Assembly (NCBI GenBank): GCA_002428445.1
Contig: DIWJ01000049.1
Span: forward strand, 11,531 to 75,530
Source: Syntrophaceae bacterium UBA6109
Lineage (GTDB): Bacteria > Desulfobacterota > Syntrophia > Syntrophales > UBA6109
Direction: 5' to 3'
DNA: 64,000 nt
Shown here: positions 34,379-42,022 of the stretch, one piece after another
How positions within the stretch are numbered: the stretch's first letter is position 1
How the letters are laid out: each line of letters begins with the position of its first letter
Notes under the pieces: model-generated
The model's database searches: none
Seen by the model: the letters and a program-made list of their open reading frames with translations, nothing else
Told to the model about the DNA's origin: nothing
Made by a program: the position numbers and the translations under genes

Positions 34379-34717
34379 TCAGTGGTCGCAGAGATTGTCG
34401 CCCGTCCGCAGCGTACCGGTCAAGTAGGAATGCACGACGCTGTCCGGCTCCTCGCAGGGCGCCCCGGTTACAACGACGATGTTCTGCTGCGAAAACAGCT
34501 GCTGCGCGCGCTGGCCCATGCCGCCCGCGATGATGATCTCCGCTCCCTGCTCATGGAGCCATCGCGGCAGAAGGCCCGGCTCGTGGGGCGGCGGCGTAAC
34601 CGTTTTTTTGGTTGTGATGCTTTTCTTCTCGGGATCCACGTCGACGAGGTGAAACTCCTCGCAGTGGCCGAAGTGGGCACAGAGTTTCCCTTCCGTGACA
34701 GGTATGGCGATACGCAT
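34379..34717 (-). CDS. NifX/dinitrogenase-cofactor-family protein
   Basis: 112-residue protein of the dinitrogenase iron-molybdenum cofactor superfamily (NifX, NafY, orange protein). Marks are the start '[22 protein letters not shown]', a family signature with one Cys either side of the HFG, and '[17 protein letters not shown]'. Such folds bind metal-sulfur clusters, for example the Mo-Cu cluster of orange protein. It lies between the Mrp fusion (71 bases upstream) and prxU. No nitrogenase genes are present in the window. Confidence 0.82.
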   Translation of the reverse strand: MRIAIPVTEGKLCAHFGHCEEFHLVDVDPEKKSITTKKTVTPPPHEPGLLPRWLHEQGAEIIIAGGMGQRAQQLFSQQNIVVVTGAPCEEPDSVVHSYLTGTLRTGDNLCDH

Positions 34718-34788
34718 AAGTCTTTCTCCTTCGGTTATTCAGTTATGGTTTGCGGGATATGCCCGCTGAATCCTCCGCTTCTTTTCCG

Positions 34789-36036
34789 CTACGGCAGGCA
34801 CATATAGGTGCCAATCGCACGGTACAGTGCGCTTACGGCAAGAACGGCGCAGTGACGGTTCGTCTCCGGCAAACCCTGCACGCCCGCCAGAATCATGGCC
34901 GGATGGATGCGGAGGGCTTCCTCAATTTTCAGACCTTTGGCCATGGCAGCCACCATCTCTCCATAAATCCTGGTGTGCGCGCACCCGTCCGTATGATAGC
35001 GGACGCCGGTGATCCTGCCGTCGGTAACGACAAGATAGAACTCCATCGTGTCGCCGCAGGGTCCGGTGACGGCGGCCGACGCCGTCGGATCGCTGATCCG
35101 TCCGAAAAAACTCTGTTCCTCCCCGCCGTCATCGAGAGGTTCCGTCGGCGGGAATTTGTCCTGTTTCTCTGCGGGCGATTTCCCGAGCAGCCGCGAGATC
35201 ACGGCGTTGAGCGCCACAGCGCCCGGCGCCGACGGAAATCCCTGAAGGTAGGAAAGTCCGGCGTCCCCGGCCGTCACGATCTGCGGATCGATGGGGATGC
35301 GGCCCAGAAAGGGAACACCCATATCTCCGGCCATGCGCTCGCCGCCGCCTTCCTTGAAAATCTCCGTCATGACCCCGCAGTTCCTGCAGACGTAACCGCT
35401 CATGTTCTCGACGACGCCCAAGACCGGCAGGCCGATCTCCCGGCAGAAATTCACGGAACGCCTCACGTCGGCGAGCGCCAGTTCCTGAGGCGTCGTCACG
35501 ATGACCGCCCCCTCCAACGGGGCCAGTATCTGGCATACGGAAAGCGGCTCGTCGCCGGTGCCGGGCGGACAGTCCACGACCAGGAAATCCAGGTCGCCCC
35601 AATCCACTTCCTCGATCAACTGCTTGAGTACGCCTGCCTTTCGCGGGCCGCGCCAGATCACCGCCACATCCGGCTCCTGAAAGAGCAGGCCGAGGGACAT
35701 GACTTTCATTCCGGCGGCTTCGACGGGGATCAAGCGTCCCTTTTCCGTCTTCGGGATGCATCCCCCCAGGTTCAGCATCGTCGGCACGCTCGGCCCGTGG
35801 AGATCCGCGTCGAGCAGCCCCACCCTGTTCCCAAGCCCGGCAAGCGCCGACGCCAAGCTGACGGCGACGGTGCTCTTCCCTACGCCTCCCTTGCCGGAGA
35901 GAACGGCAATCTTCTTGCCGACCCTCGCGAGCCGCTCGGCATTTTCGAGCTGCGCCGCCGCGTCCTGTTTCTCCGCGGCGGTGTTCTTCTTTCCCGCGCA
36001 GGTACCTCCCTGCACTGTTTTCAATTCGTCCTGCAT
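34789..36036 (-). CDS. Mrp/NBP35-type ATPase fused to a NifU-like scaffold domain
   Basis: 415-residue fusion. A Cys-bearing N-terminal leader precedes an Mrp P-loop ATPase with 'VLSGKGGVGKSTVAVSLA', the 'DADLHGPSVPTML' motif, and a 'YVCRNCG' CxxC that bridges Fe-S clusters in Mrp dimers. The C-terminal 100 residues from 'GPCGDTMEFYLVVTDGRI' form an IscU/NifU-N-like domain with Cys in GPCGD, DGCAHT and RHCAVLA, the three cluster-ligand positions. It could thus assemble and transfer Fe-S clusters in one chain. Mrp fusions to other cluster domains (MrpORP) are known in Desulfovibrio; the NifU-like partner is less usual. Confidence 0.85.
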   Translation of the reverse strand: MQDELKTVQGGTCAGKKNTAAEKQDAAAQLENAERLARVGKKIAVLSGKGGVGKSTVAVSLASALAGLGNRVGLLDADLHGPSVPTMLNLGGCIPKTEKGRLIPVEAAGMKVMSLGLLFQEPDVAVIWRGPRKAGVLKQLIEEVDWGDLDFLVVDCPPGTGDEPLSVCQILAPLEGAVIVTTPQELALADVRRSVNFCREIGLPVLGVVENMSGYVCRNCGVMTEIFKEGGGERMAGDMGVPFLGRIPIDPQIVTAGDAGLSYLQGFPSAPGAVALNAVISRLLGKSPAEKQDKFPPTEPLDDGGEEQSFFGRISDPTASAAVTGPCGDTMEFYLVVTDGRITGVRYHTDGCAHTRIYGEMVAAMAKGLKIEEALRIHPAMILAGVQGLPETNRHCAVLAVSALYRAIGTYMCLP

Positions 36037-36114
36037 TCGTTGTTAACCTCCCGACTCGATATTCCAATCCGCCCCGCCCCATTTGCAGCGAGGCTCCAAG
36101 ACAGAAGTCAGCGT

Positions 36115-37077
36115 CTATCCTCCCTGGGCATCCGCCGCAGAAAAGACAACTCTCGTACCGCTCATATTGAACAGAAAGCGGTCCGGCATTTCCCGCTCCA
36201 CAAGCATGACGGCCTCGCGGCTGCAGCAGTGACAGGGCACCGCGTGGTCGGGACCGAGATCCTTCAGCGCCGCCACCGTGGCATGAAGGACGGGATCGGC
36301 AAGCGGTCCCGTGAGGTGAAACCCTCCCATGACGACGTGGATCTTGTCGATGCCCGTCACTTTCCGCGCATAGCGGACCGAATTGACGATTCCCGCATGG
36401 GCGCACCCGCTGAGCACGACGAGGCCCCTGCCCCGGAGATTCATGACAAGAGATGTGTCGTCTTCAAGAAGATCCCGCCGCTCCTCGCCTTCTTCCTCAT
36501 AGAAGGCGCCGGGCATGCCCTTCTCAAAATCCGTTGTCCGTTCGATTTCTCCGAGAAAGAGGACCGTGTCTCCGAGAATTTCCTTCGGCTTCACCGTTTC
36601 CATAATCTCCACGCCCGCCTTTTTCACGCGATCCCTCGTGAACGAGGGCATGGCATGCTTCTTCCCCGACGCATCCTTGAAGTACCGGGGATTTCGAAAG
36701 ACCGCCGGATGGACCACCAACGGTATTCCCGGCCTTCCCAGCGAAGCAGTCAAGGCCTCGAATCCCTCGAAATGATCATAGTGCCCGTGGGAAAGCGCCA
36801 TGATTTCGATGAGGCCCGGGCCAACGCCGAGAGTTCGCGCGTTATCGGCGGCGCCGCGGGGGGAAGAGCCGAAGTCGAAGAGGAGCGATCGCTTCCGCCC
36901 GCCTGCCGTAGTCGAAACAATGGCGGAGAAACCATGCTCGGCAGTGATGGAAGGGCCCCTGGCGCCGCCGAGAAGCTTCCTCGCCCGGGTGACGATCGCA
37001 TCGTTGTCAGCCGCCGTGATGTTGATGTAATTGTCCTGAAGCGTCAGAATCTCTACGGTTTCTACGGGCTGAAGCAT
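36115..37077 (-). CDS. Metallo-beta-lactamase-fold hydrolase
   Basis: 320-residue MBL-fold protein. The metal motif 'LSHGHYDHFEG' (HxHxDH) is complete, and further His ligands are in 'SGCAHAGIVNSVRYA' and 'MGGFHLTGPL'. The sequence resembles the group annotated as dihydropterin ribofuranosyl-aminobenzene phosphate synthase, which is widespread in anaerobes with MinD-type ATPases. ATG 37075-37077 follows AAAGGAG at seven bases. Its reaction is unknown. The gene lies within the co-directional Mrp/MinD run. Confidence 0.8.
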   Translation of the reverse strand: MLQPVETVEILTLQDNYINITAADNDAIVTRARKLLGGARGPSITAEHGFSAIVSTTAGGRKRSLLFDFGSSPRGAADNARTLGVGPGLIEIMALSHGHYDHFEGFEALTASLGRPGIPLVVHPAVFRNPRYFKDASGKKHAMPSFTRDRVKKAGVEIMETVKPKEILGDTVLFLGEIERTTDFEKGMPGAFYEEEGEERRDLLEDDTSLVMNLRGRGLVVLSGCAHAGIVNSVRYARKVTGIDKIHVVMGGFHLTGPLADPVLHATVAALKDLGPDHAVPCHCCSREAVMLVEREMPDRFLFNMSGTRVVFSAADAQGG

Positions 37078-37233
37078 GTCTCTTCTCCTTTCGAGATCGC
37101 GTTGACCTCCCAACACGGGGGGCTTCCCTTATATGCCGTTCAGCCCGATTTCGCCATCCCGTCGGCCAATTCTTGTATCGGCATTACTCGCACGCCTTCT
37201 CGTCGTTCGTGCGCCCCATCTTTTTTCTGCCTT

Positions 37234-38106
37234 CTACAAATCCAGTTGACTCCAGATCTGCCGGATATCCTCAACGCATGGGGCGTCGGTCTCCACGACG
37301 GCCAGCACCTGCATCTGAGCAAGCGTAAAAGCGCGGTCGTACCGGATGCGGCCGACAACGCGCGCATTGACGCGGCGCGCATTGTCCTCGATGCGCTCCG
37401 TCATCTCCGGATTGAGGTCCCACTTGTTCACACAGACCGCGGCGGGAATGTCGAAGTGCCGCGCCAGAGAGAGAACCCTTTTCAGGTCGTGTTCTCCCGA
37501 TACGGTGGGTTCCGTCACGACCAGCACGACCGTTGCGCCGGTCAACGAGGCGATCACCGGACAGCCGATCCCCGGCGGGCCGTCCACGAGAATCGTCTCG
37601 CGGTTTTCCTCCTCGGCGATGCGGCGGGCCTCCCGACGGACCGTGGAAACCAGTTTGCCCGAGTTTTCGGCCGCAATGCCCAGACGGGCATGAACCATGG
37701 GACCGCAGCGGGTCTCCGATATCATCCACTCTCCGCAGAGCCGCTCCGGGAAATCGATGGCGGACTCCGGACAGAATCGCACACAGACGCCGCAACCTTC
37801 GCAGGAAATCCGGTCAATCGCGAACGCTGCATGCCCAGCCGGCGTCTTGTTCACGTTCACAGCGCCGAACCGGCAGAATTCGAGACAGGCACCGCAGCCG
37901 CTGCAATCTGCCGGACGAATGACGGCCTCATGACCGCCGCGGAAGTCATGCCGTTCCATGATGCGCGGAGAAAGGATCAGGTGCAGGTCGGACGCGTCTA
38001 CATCGCAATCGACAATGACAGGTCGATCGGCCAACACTGCAAAAGACGCCGTCAAGCTCGTTTTCCCTGTTCCTCCTTTCCCGCTGATCACGACGAGTTC
38101 TTTCAT
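37234..38106 (-). CDS. MinD/ParA-family ATPase with inserted 2[4Fe-4S] ferredoxin domain (1)
   Basis: 290-residue protein. Walker A 'VVISGKGGTGKTSLTASFA' opens it. A ferredoxin insert holds two clusters: 'DCSGCGACLEFCRFGAV' and 'SCEGCGVCVRFCPESAI'. 'ETILVDGPPGIGCPVIASLTG' is the second ATPase motif with a Cys (CPV) typical of these proteins. Paired MinD-ferredoxin ATPases surround the orange-protein genes in Desulfovibrio. Probably metal-sulfur cluster maturation or electron transfer. ATG overlaps the stop of the radical SAM gene. Confidence 0.87.
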   Translation of the reverse strand: MKELVVISGKGGTGKTSLTASFAVLADRPVIVDCDVDASDLHLILSPRIMERHDFRGGHEAVIRPADCSGCGACLEFCRFGAVNVNKTPAGHAAFAIDRISCEGCGVCVRFCPESAIDFPERLCGEWMISETRCGPMVHARLGIAAENSGKLVSTVRREARRIAEEENRETILVDGPPGIGCPVIASLTGATVVLVVTEPTVSGEHDLKRVLSLARHFDIPAAVCVNKWDLNPEMTERIEDNARRVNARVVGRIRYDRAFTLAQMQVLAVVETDAPCVEDIRQIWSQLDL

Positions 38107-39089
38107 GCCTTCATGTCCTCTTTCGATGTCGCCGACACTTCTTCCAAGTCCTTTCTCATGTAGAAACTCCGCCTGCCTGCGACTGCCGTTTTCACTTTTC
38201 CTGCGGCGATGAGCGCCTCAAGGTGTTTGATCGCCTCCTGGACATGTATGCCGAGACCGCTCGCCACATCCGTCAGTGTGCAGGGACGTCTCGCGAGCAG
38301 GGCCGCGATGTCTTCATCCCTGATGCGGATGGGAACACCGGATTGCGCACCTTCCCGCTCCTCCCGGCCGATGATGTCCACCGGCGCCGGAAAGCGATCC
38401 ATCAGGGCAACCATCCGGTCCGAAGAAACCGGAAATGCAAAATTTTCGGCGGGGGGGCGGGTGGCGGTACTGAGTTGCACGCGCGCCGGCCGAATGCGCC
38501 GGACGGCGGCGGCGATCCTTTCCGCCTCGGCGGGGATCTCCGTGACGCCCCCAAGGAGCAGAACCTCCAGCCAGACCTCGCCCGGAAAGCGCCGGGCGAA
38601 TGCGGCGATGCCGGCAACCATGAATTCAAAGGCGATCTCTTTGTGTGGACGGTTGACATAACGAAACAGGCGTTCGTCTCCGGCGTCCAGCGACGGCAGC
38701 ACAAGATCGGCGGCCATCAAGGCGTCCCGGACCTCGCTGTCCCAGAGCAGCGAACCATTGGTAAGGACGGCAACCGGAATTTTCGTCAGGTGTTTGATCG
38801 TTTCGATCAGATCGCCGATGCCGGAATTCAGCGTGGGCTCCCCGGAACCGGCAAGACTGATATAATCGGGGTGATCTCCCTCGGACAATTTCCGTTCCAC
38901 TTCCTCAAGAACGTCCTTGATCGGAACGTATTCCTTCCGTTCAACAGTCTTATTTGTGGTACGGCCCAACTGGCAATAGATGCAGTCGTAGGAGCAGATC
39001 TTGAACGGCACGAGATCGACCCCAAGGGATCGTCCCAGGCGCCGCGAGGGAACAGGGCCGTACAGATGCCGAAAGCCGGCGGCGCTCAT
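38103..39089 (-). CDS. Radical SAM protein
   Basis: 328-residue radical SAM enzyme with the cluster motif 'CSYDCIYCQLGRT' (CxxxCxxC), then 'YISLAGSGEPTLNSGIG' (the GGE-like SAM site) and 'VLTNGSLLW'. The C-terminal 80 residues look like a winged-helix (ALLARRPCTLTDVASGLGIH...HLEALIAAGKV), unusual for the core family. ATG 39089 overlaps the stop of the 27-residue protein (ATGA), and its own stop overlaps the next MinD ATPase. Sits between two MinD-ferredoxin genes; substrate unknown. Confidence 0.82.
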   Translation of the reverse strand: MSAAGFRHLYGPVPSRRLGRSLGVDLVPFKICSYDCIYCQLGRTTNKTVERKEYVPIKDVLEEVERKLSEGDHPDYISLAGSGEPTLNSGIGDLIETIKHLTKIPVAVLTNGSLLWDSEVRDALMAADLVLPSLDAGDERLFRYVNRPHKEIAFEFMVAGIAAFARRFPGEVWLEVLLLGGVTEIPAEAERIAAAVRRIRPARVQLSTATRPPAENFAFPVSSDRMVALMDRFPAPVDIIGREEREGAQSGVPIRIRDEDIAALLARRPCTLTDVASGLGIHVQEAIKHLEALIAAGKVKTAVAGRRSFYMRKDLEEVSATSKEDMKA

Positions 39090-39169
39090 GAGGCATCTCC
39101 ACACTGCGGCTTTCCGCAACGCTCGGTCCTGCCGCAGCGGGTCTTGCTCTTGTATTCATAGGTCGGCAT
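39086..39169 (-). CDS. Cys-containing miniprotein (27 aa)
   Basis: A 27-residue frame exactly filling the gap between the second MinD ATPase (stop at 39173) and the radical SAM start. It opens MPTYEYKSKTRCG, close to the FmdB zinc-ribbon start 'MPIYEYKC', and has three Cys. GGAGG lies ten bases upstream, and its TGA overlaps the radical SAM ATG. The fit between neighbours argues for a real gene; it may be a remnant of an FmdB-like protein. Confidence 0.45.
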   Translation of the reverse strand: MPTYEYKSKTRCGRTERCGKPQCGDAS

Positions 39170-39172
39170 GCC

Positions 39173-40021
39173 TCAAACCCCTCCGGCATCGTTCAGTTTG
39201 AAAATTCCCTCCGCCAGGCTTCGGAAGAGGCCATGGTATTCCGGCAATGCATCCACGATCAGATACCCTTTCGAGTAGGCTTCGGCGATCCGCCGGTCAT
39301 CCGGAATTTCCAGGAGAACGGGGACGTTTTCTTCCCTGCAGAATACGTGCACCCGATCGTCGCCGATTCCGACACGGTTGATCACCACGCCGAAGGGAAC
39401 TCCGAGCTCTCGAACCGTGTCCACGGCCAGCTTCAGATCGTGGAGTCCGAACGGCGTCGGTTCCGTAACAAGCGCGACGAAATCCGCGCCCCGAAGCGTG
39501 GCAACCACCGGGCAGGAGGTGCCCGGTGGCGCATCCAGAATCGCCGGAGTGTCCTTCTGCAGCCGGTCCTTCACAGCGCGGATAAGCGGCGGCGCCATGG
39601 CAACGCCGACGTCGAGCCGTCCCTCGATCAGTGTGACATTCTCCGCTCGGATCGTTTCGATGACGCCGATACGTTTGTCCGTTTCGCGAATCGCCTTCCT
39701 GGGGCATACCTTCGCGCATCCGCCGCAACCGTGACACATCTCGGGGAAAACCACCGGCACGGTCCCGAAGGAGATGATGGCATGGTACGCGCAGAAACGG
39801 CCGCATTCGCCGCAGCCGTCGCAAAGGGCTTCGTCGACTTCCGGAACCGGAATGCCGACGATTTCCTCTTTGAGGACGGCACCCCCGAGAAACAGGCGGC
39901 AATTGGGCTCCTCCACATCGCAGTCCAGAAGCATCACGTCGGAACCCAGCACCCGCGCCAGGTTGACCGAAACGGTCGTCTTGCCGGTTCCGCCCTTGCC
40001 TGAAGCGACCGCCAGGATCAT
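39173..40021 (-). CDS. MinD/ParA-family ATPase with inserted 2[4Fe-4S] ferredoxin domain (2)
   Basis: 282-residue paralogue of the ATPase at 37234-38106. Walker A 'AVASGKGGTGKTTVSVNLA', ferredoxin insert with 'LCDGCGECGRFCAYHAI' and 'MCHGCGGCAKVCPRKAI', and 'AILDAPPGTSCPVVATLRGA'. ATG 40019-40021 begins eight codons inside the open frame, with GGAGGC nine bases upstream, and overlaps the stop of the DUF5320-like gene (ATGA). The pair of such ATPases is a hallmark of orange-protein-type clusters. Confidence 0.87.
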   Translation of the reverse strand: MILAVASGKGGTGKTTVSVNLARVLGSDVMLLDCDVEEPNCRLFLGGAVLKEEIVGIPVPEVDEALCDGCGECGRFCAYHAIISFGTVPVVFPEMCHGCGGCAKVCPRKAIRETDKRIGVIETIRAENVTLIEGRLDVGVAMAPPLIRAVKDRLQKDTPAILDAPPGTSCPVVATLRGADFVALVTEPTPFGLHDLKLAVDTVRELGVPFGVVINRVGIGDDRVHVFCREENVPVLLEIPDDRRIAEAYSKGYLIVDALPEYHGLFRSLAEGIFKLNDAGGV

Positions 40022-40284
40022 GATGCGTCCGCCTCCGGACATTTTTGGCTTTTCCTCCCGTCGGTTTTAGGGAGCGGCTCGCCGACGATTCGCCTGACCG
40101 TCTCCAGGGAAACGGTCTCGCCGTACGGGACACGGGGAGAAATCGTTACCGCTTCCCCGGGTAACCCGGCAAAGCCAGCGATAGGTTCATTGAAGGTTTG
40201 CGGCATTTTTAAAATACAATACCCTCTCCCCCAACCTGTCATGGGGCCGCGGCCTCGCGGTCCTGTTCCGTCATATCCCGGCAT
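40018..40284 (-). CDS. DUF5320-like small protein (1)
   Basis: 88-residue protein opening with MPGYDGTGPRGRGPMTGWGR, the Gly/Arg/Pro motif of DUF5320 proteins, which accompany NifX and MinD ATPase genes. It carries 'GYCILKM' with one Cys. ATG 40282-40284 is preceded by GAGG at eight bases. Its stop overlaps the start of the MinD-ferredoxin ATPase. Function unknown; a metal or Fe-S accessory role is suggested by company. Confidence 0.6.
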   Translation of the reverse strand: MPGYDGTGPRGRGPMTGWGRGYCILKMPQTFNEPIAGFAGLPGEAVTISPRVPYGETVSLETVRRIVGEPLPKTDGRKSQKCPEADAS

Positions 40285-40320
40285 ACGCGTAACCTCTTGA
40301 ATCGGCAAAAAAGCAACCCC

Positions 40321-40683
40321 TTAAGCCCAATGACTCTCCACGTCCGGTGTATTGGCCTGAACGAGCTTCCCCGCGCGGTACTCTTCGAGCGCTTCGGCCA
40401 CGGTTGGCGCGCCGGTATTGAAAATCTTGATTCCGGCGGCGGAAAGAACGCGGAACGCCTTCGGGCCGCAATGTCCCGTCACAAGCGTTTTCGCACCGAG
40501 GCGCGCCACGGTTTCCGCCGACTGGATGCCCGCTCCCTGGGCCGCATTCAGATTCTTCGAGTTGTCAACCACTTCGAAGGTCTTGCTGTCCAGATCGTAG
40601 ATGAGAAATTTCGCAGCCCGTCCGAAACGGCTGTCCAGGGGGGATTTCAGATCTTCGCCTGATGTCGTGAACGCGATTTTCAT
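40321..40683 (-). CDS. NifX-family protein (2)
   Basis: 120-residue NifX/NafY-type protein: 'MKIAFTTSGEDLKSPLDSRF' is the family start, with 'NAAQGAGIQSAETVARLGAK' and 'VTGHCGPKAFRVL' further on (the latter has a Cys near the presumed cluster site). It lies between two DUF5320-like genes. The start was taken at 40683 as the ATG directly before KIAF; only a weak upstream purine run is present. Confidence 0.8.
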   Translation of the reverse strand: MKIAFTTSGEDLKSPLDSRFGRAAKFLIYDLDSKTFEVVDNSKNLNAAQGAGIQSAETVARLGAKTLVTGHCGPKAFRVLSAAGIKIFNTGAPTVAEALEEYRAGKLVQANTPDVESHWA

Positions 40684-40759
40684 TCCATTTCTCGATTCTT
40701 CTGCGTCAGCAGAGTCTGCGTGACGGCAACAACCGCCGCACAATTGTTTTCGATACCGG

Positions 40760-41152
40760 TTATTCCGCCGCCGTTCCGGTTTTGATTTCGGAGAGGCGCT
40801 TCTTGATGAAGTCCAGTTCCGCCTGCAATGCATCGGCCTGGCTTTGAAGAGCCTGCTTTTCCACCTCCGGGCTGACGTTCTGCTGGGGCGCATGGTATCC
40901 ATATGGCATCGCGGTTCCGCCGAAACGCATCCAGCCCGGCTGACCGGTGGCGTAAAACCTGTGCCTCCACCCGCGGCCGCCGCCCCGGAAACCCTGCCCC
41001 CAGGCGCCACAGCCACCACCGAAGCCGGCTCCGAAATTTCGTCCCGGCGCAGGATTCACGTATCCCGGCATCGCATATCCTGCGCAATAACCGGCTGCGC
41101 GTCCGGTCATCGGCCCTCTTCCAGCGGGGCCTGTTTTGTCTCCTCTCGGCAT
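40760..41152 (-). CDS. DUF5320-like protein (2) with coiled-coil C-terminus
   Basis: 130-residue protein. It opens with MPRGDKTGPAGRGPMTGRAAGY, the DUF5320 motif shared with the gene at 40018, then a Gly-rich stretch with Cys (AGYCAGYAM, GGGCGAWG), and a Gln/Glu-rich coiled coil (EVEKQALQSQADALQAELD). AGGAGG stands eight bases before the ATG. The N-terminal motif is the link to the MinD/NifX set. Function unknown. Confidence 0.65.
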   Translation of the reverse strand: MPRGDKTGPAGRGPMTGRAAGYCAGYAMPGYVNPAPGRNFGAGFGGGCGAWGQGFRGGGRGWRHRFYATGQPGWMRFGGTAMPYGYHAPQQNVSPEVEKQALQSQADALQAELDFIKKRLSEIKTGTAAE

Positions 41153-41184
41153 CGTCCTATCCTCCTTCCTGTAGAACTTTTTCT

Positions 41185-41835
41185 TCATTCCCTTACCAGC
41201 GCGGTCCCGCACTTCGGGCACTGCTTCTGCAGGCAGGGTACGCCGCGTTCGTGCGGCTCTCGATGTCCGCATTGCGGACATCGACAAGTGCCGACGGCGC
41301 CGCCTGCACGGGGACCGCCCATGCGGCCTTGCCCTTGGCCACCTTGACCCTGCCCGCCTCGGCCTTGGCCTTGGCCTTGTCCGCCTTGACCCTGCCCCCT
41401 GCCGCCGCCTGAACCTCTTCCGCCGCCTTGTTTTCCGTTCATAAAGATTTCCTCCCGTTTTCTGTCAAAGATCCTCCCCTGTCGGCGCTGTCCAGTCCCA
41501 CAGCATCCGGGCATGGCGTAGTCGCCGCCTTCAAGAGAATCGTTTATCCACGCTTGAATGATCTCGCGCAGGTCCCCGGCCACAAAAGGAATCACGCGGA
41601 TGCCGTAAGCAGCAATCACCTCGTGCAGCGGCCGGGAAATCGCTCCGCAAACCAATGTGTCGATGTCGATCTCCACAAGGCAGGTCGCCTTGTGAACCAG
41701 CTGATCATCGGGCAGGACGTCCTCCGCTTCGGTGACAACGCATCCCTTCTCGGCCTCGACGATACGGATCTGCCGCGCGTTGTCGAATACCGGCGCAATC
41801 CGATCGTTCCAGTATGCAAATGCCGCTTTTCTCAT
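41185..41835 (-). CDS. NifX-like protein with GQG linker and zinc ribbon
   Basis: 216-residue composite. The N-terminal half is NifX-like: 'RKAAFAYWNDRIAPVFDNAR', then 'DTLVCGAISRPLHEVIAAYG'. After 'FDRKREEIF' comes 'MNGKQGGGRGSGGG', a (GQG)-type low-complexity linker, and a zinc ribbon 'CRCPQCGHREPHERGVPC' ending KQCPKCG. An internal ATG at 41440-41442 has a strong GGGAGG upstream, so the C-terminal part may also be made alone as an 85-residue protein. The start at 41833-41835 lies about 34 bases behind the sigma-54 promoter. First gene of the Mrp/MinD/NifX run. Confidence 0.75.
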   Translation of the reverse strand: MRKAAFAYWNDRIAPVFDNARQIRIVEAEKGCVVTEAEDVLPDDQLVHKATCLVEIDIDTLVCGAISRPLHEVIAAYGIRVIPFVAGDLREIIQAWINDSLEGGDYAMPGCCGTGQRRQGRIFDRKREEIFMNGKQGGGRGSGGGRGQGQGGQGQGQGRGGQGQGGQGQGRMGGPRAGGAVGTCRCPQCGHREPHERGVPCLQKQCPKCGTALVRE

Positions 41836-41868
41836 CCGAGAACCTGCCTTTCGTTCGCAGATGAATGG

Positions 41869-41884
41869 AGCAATTGTCATGCCA
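41869..41884 (-). promoter_or_regulatory. Sigma-54 (-24/-12) promoter of the Mrp/MinD/NifX run
   Basis: On the minus strand TGGCATGACAATTGCT matches the consensus TGGCACG-N4-TTGCW with one mismatch (T for C). GG and GC are correctly spaced as -24 and -12. It points to the gene starting at 41835, giving a leader of about 22 bases. The PAS sigma-54 activator gene lies directly upstream, so it is the natural activator. Confidence 0.75.
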
Positions 41885-41971
41885 GCGGCTGCAGCCCATT
41901 GCGGAGCATGTCCAACATGGTGCAAACACGTACGAATAGGTAATTCGCGATGGGAGGAGAAGACACAGAAG

Positions 41972-42022
41972 GGTAGCGCAACGGCTACTGTTGTCTATTA
42001 TGAAGGGAGCGGAAGCGCTACC
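41972..42022. promoter_or_regulatory. Inverted repeat: possible enhancer (UAS) or terminator
   Basis: GGTAGCGC (41972-41979) and GCGCTACC (42015-42022) are perfect inverted halves 35 bases apart. They lie 90-140 bases upstream of the sigma-54 promoter, a normal distance for activator sites. The right half overlaps the stop of the activator gene, so an RNA stem at the transcript end is the other reading. Confidence 0.35.

Noticed and set aside
37078..37233. Tiny frames of 11 and 14 codons between the MBL and MinD genes
   Set aside because: Too short, without family resemblance or clear coupling; recorded only because the gap is larger than its neighbours.
34750..38163. A very long open frame (1137 codons) on the plus strand
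   Set aside because: It is antisense to the Mrp, MBL and MinD genes, has no family features and an Arg/His/Gly-rich composition typical of a shadow frame in GC-rich DNA.
41325..41425. Tandem DNA repeat or CRISPR-like array
   Set aside because: The periodic CCTTGGCC-type units code for a GQG low-complexity linker inside a gene; there are no spacers.
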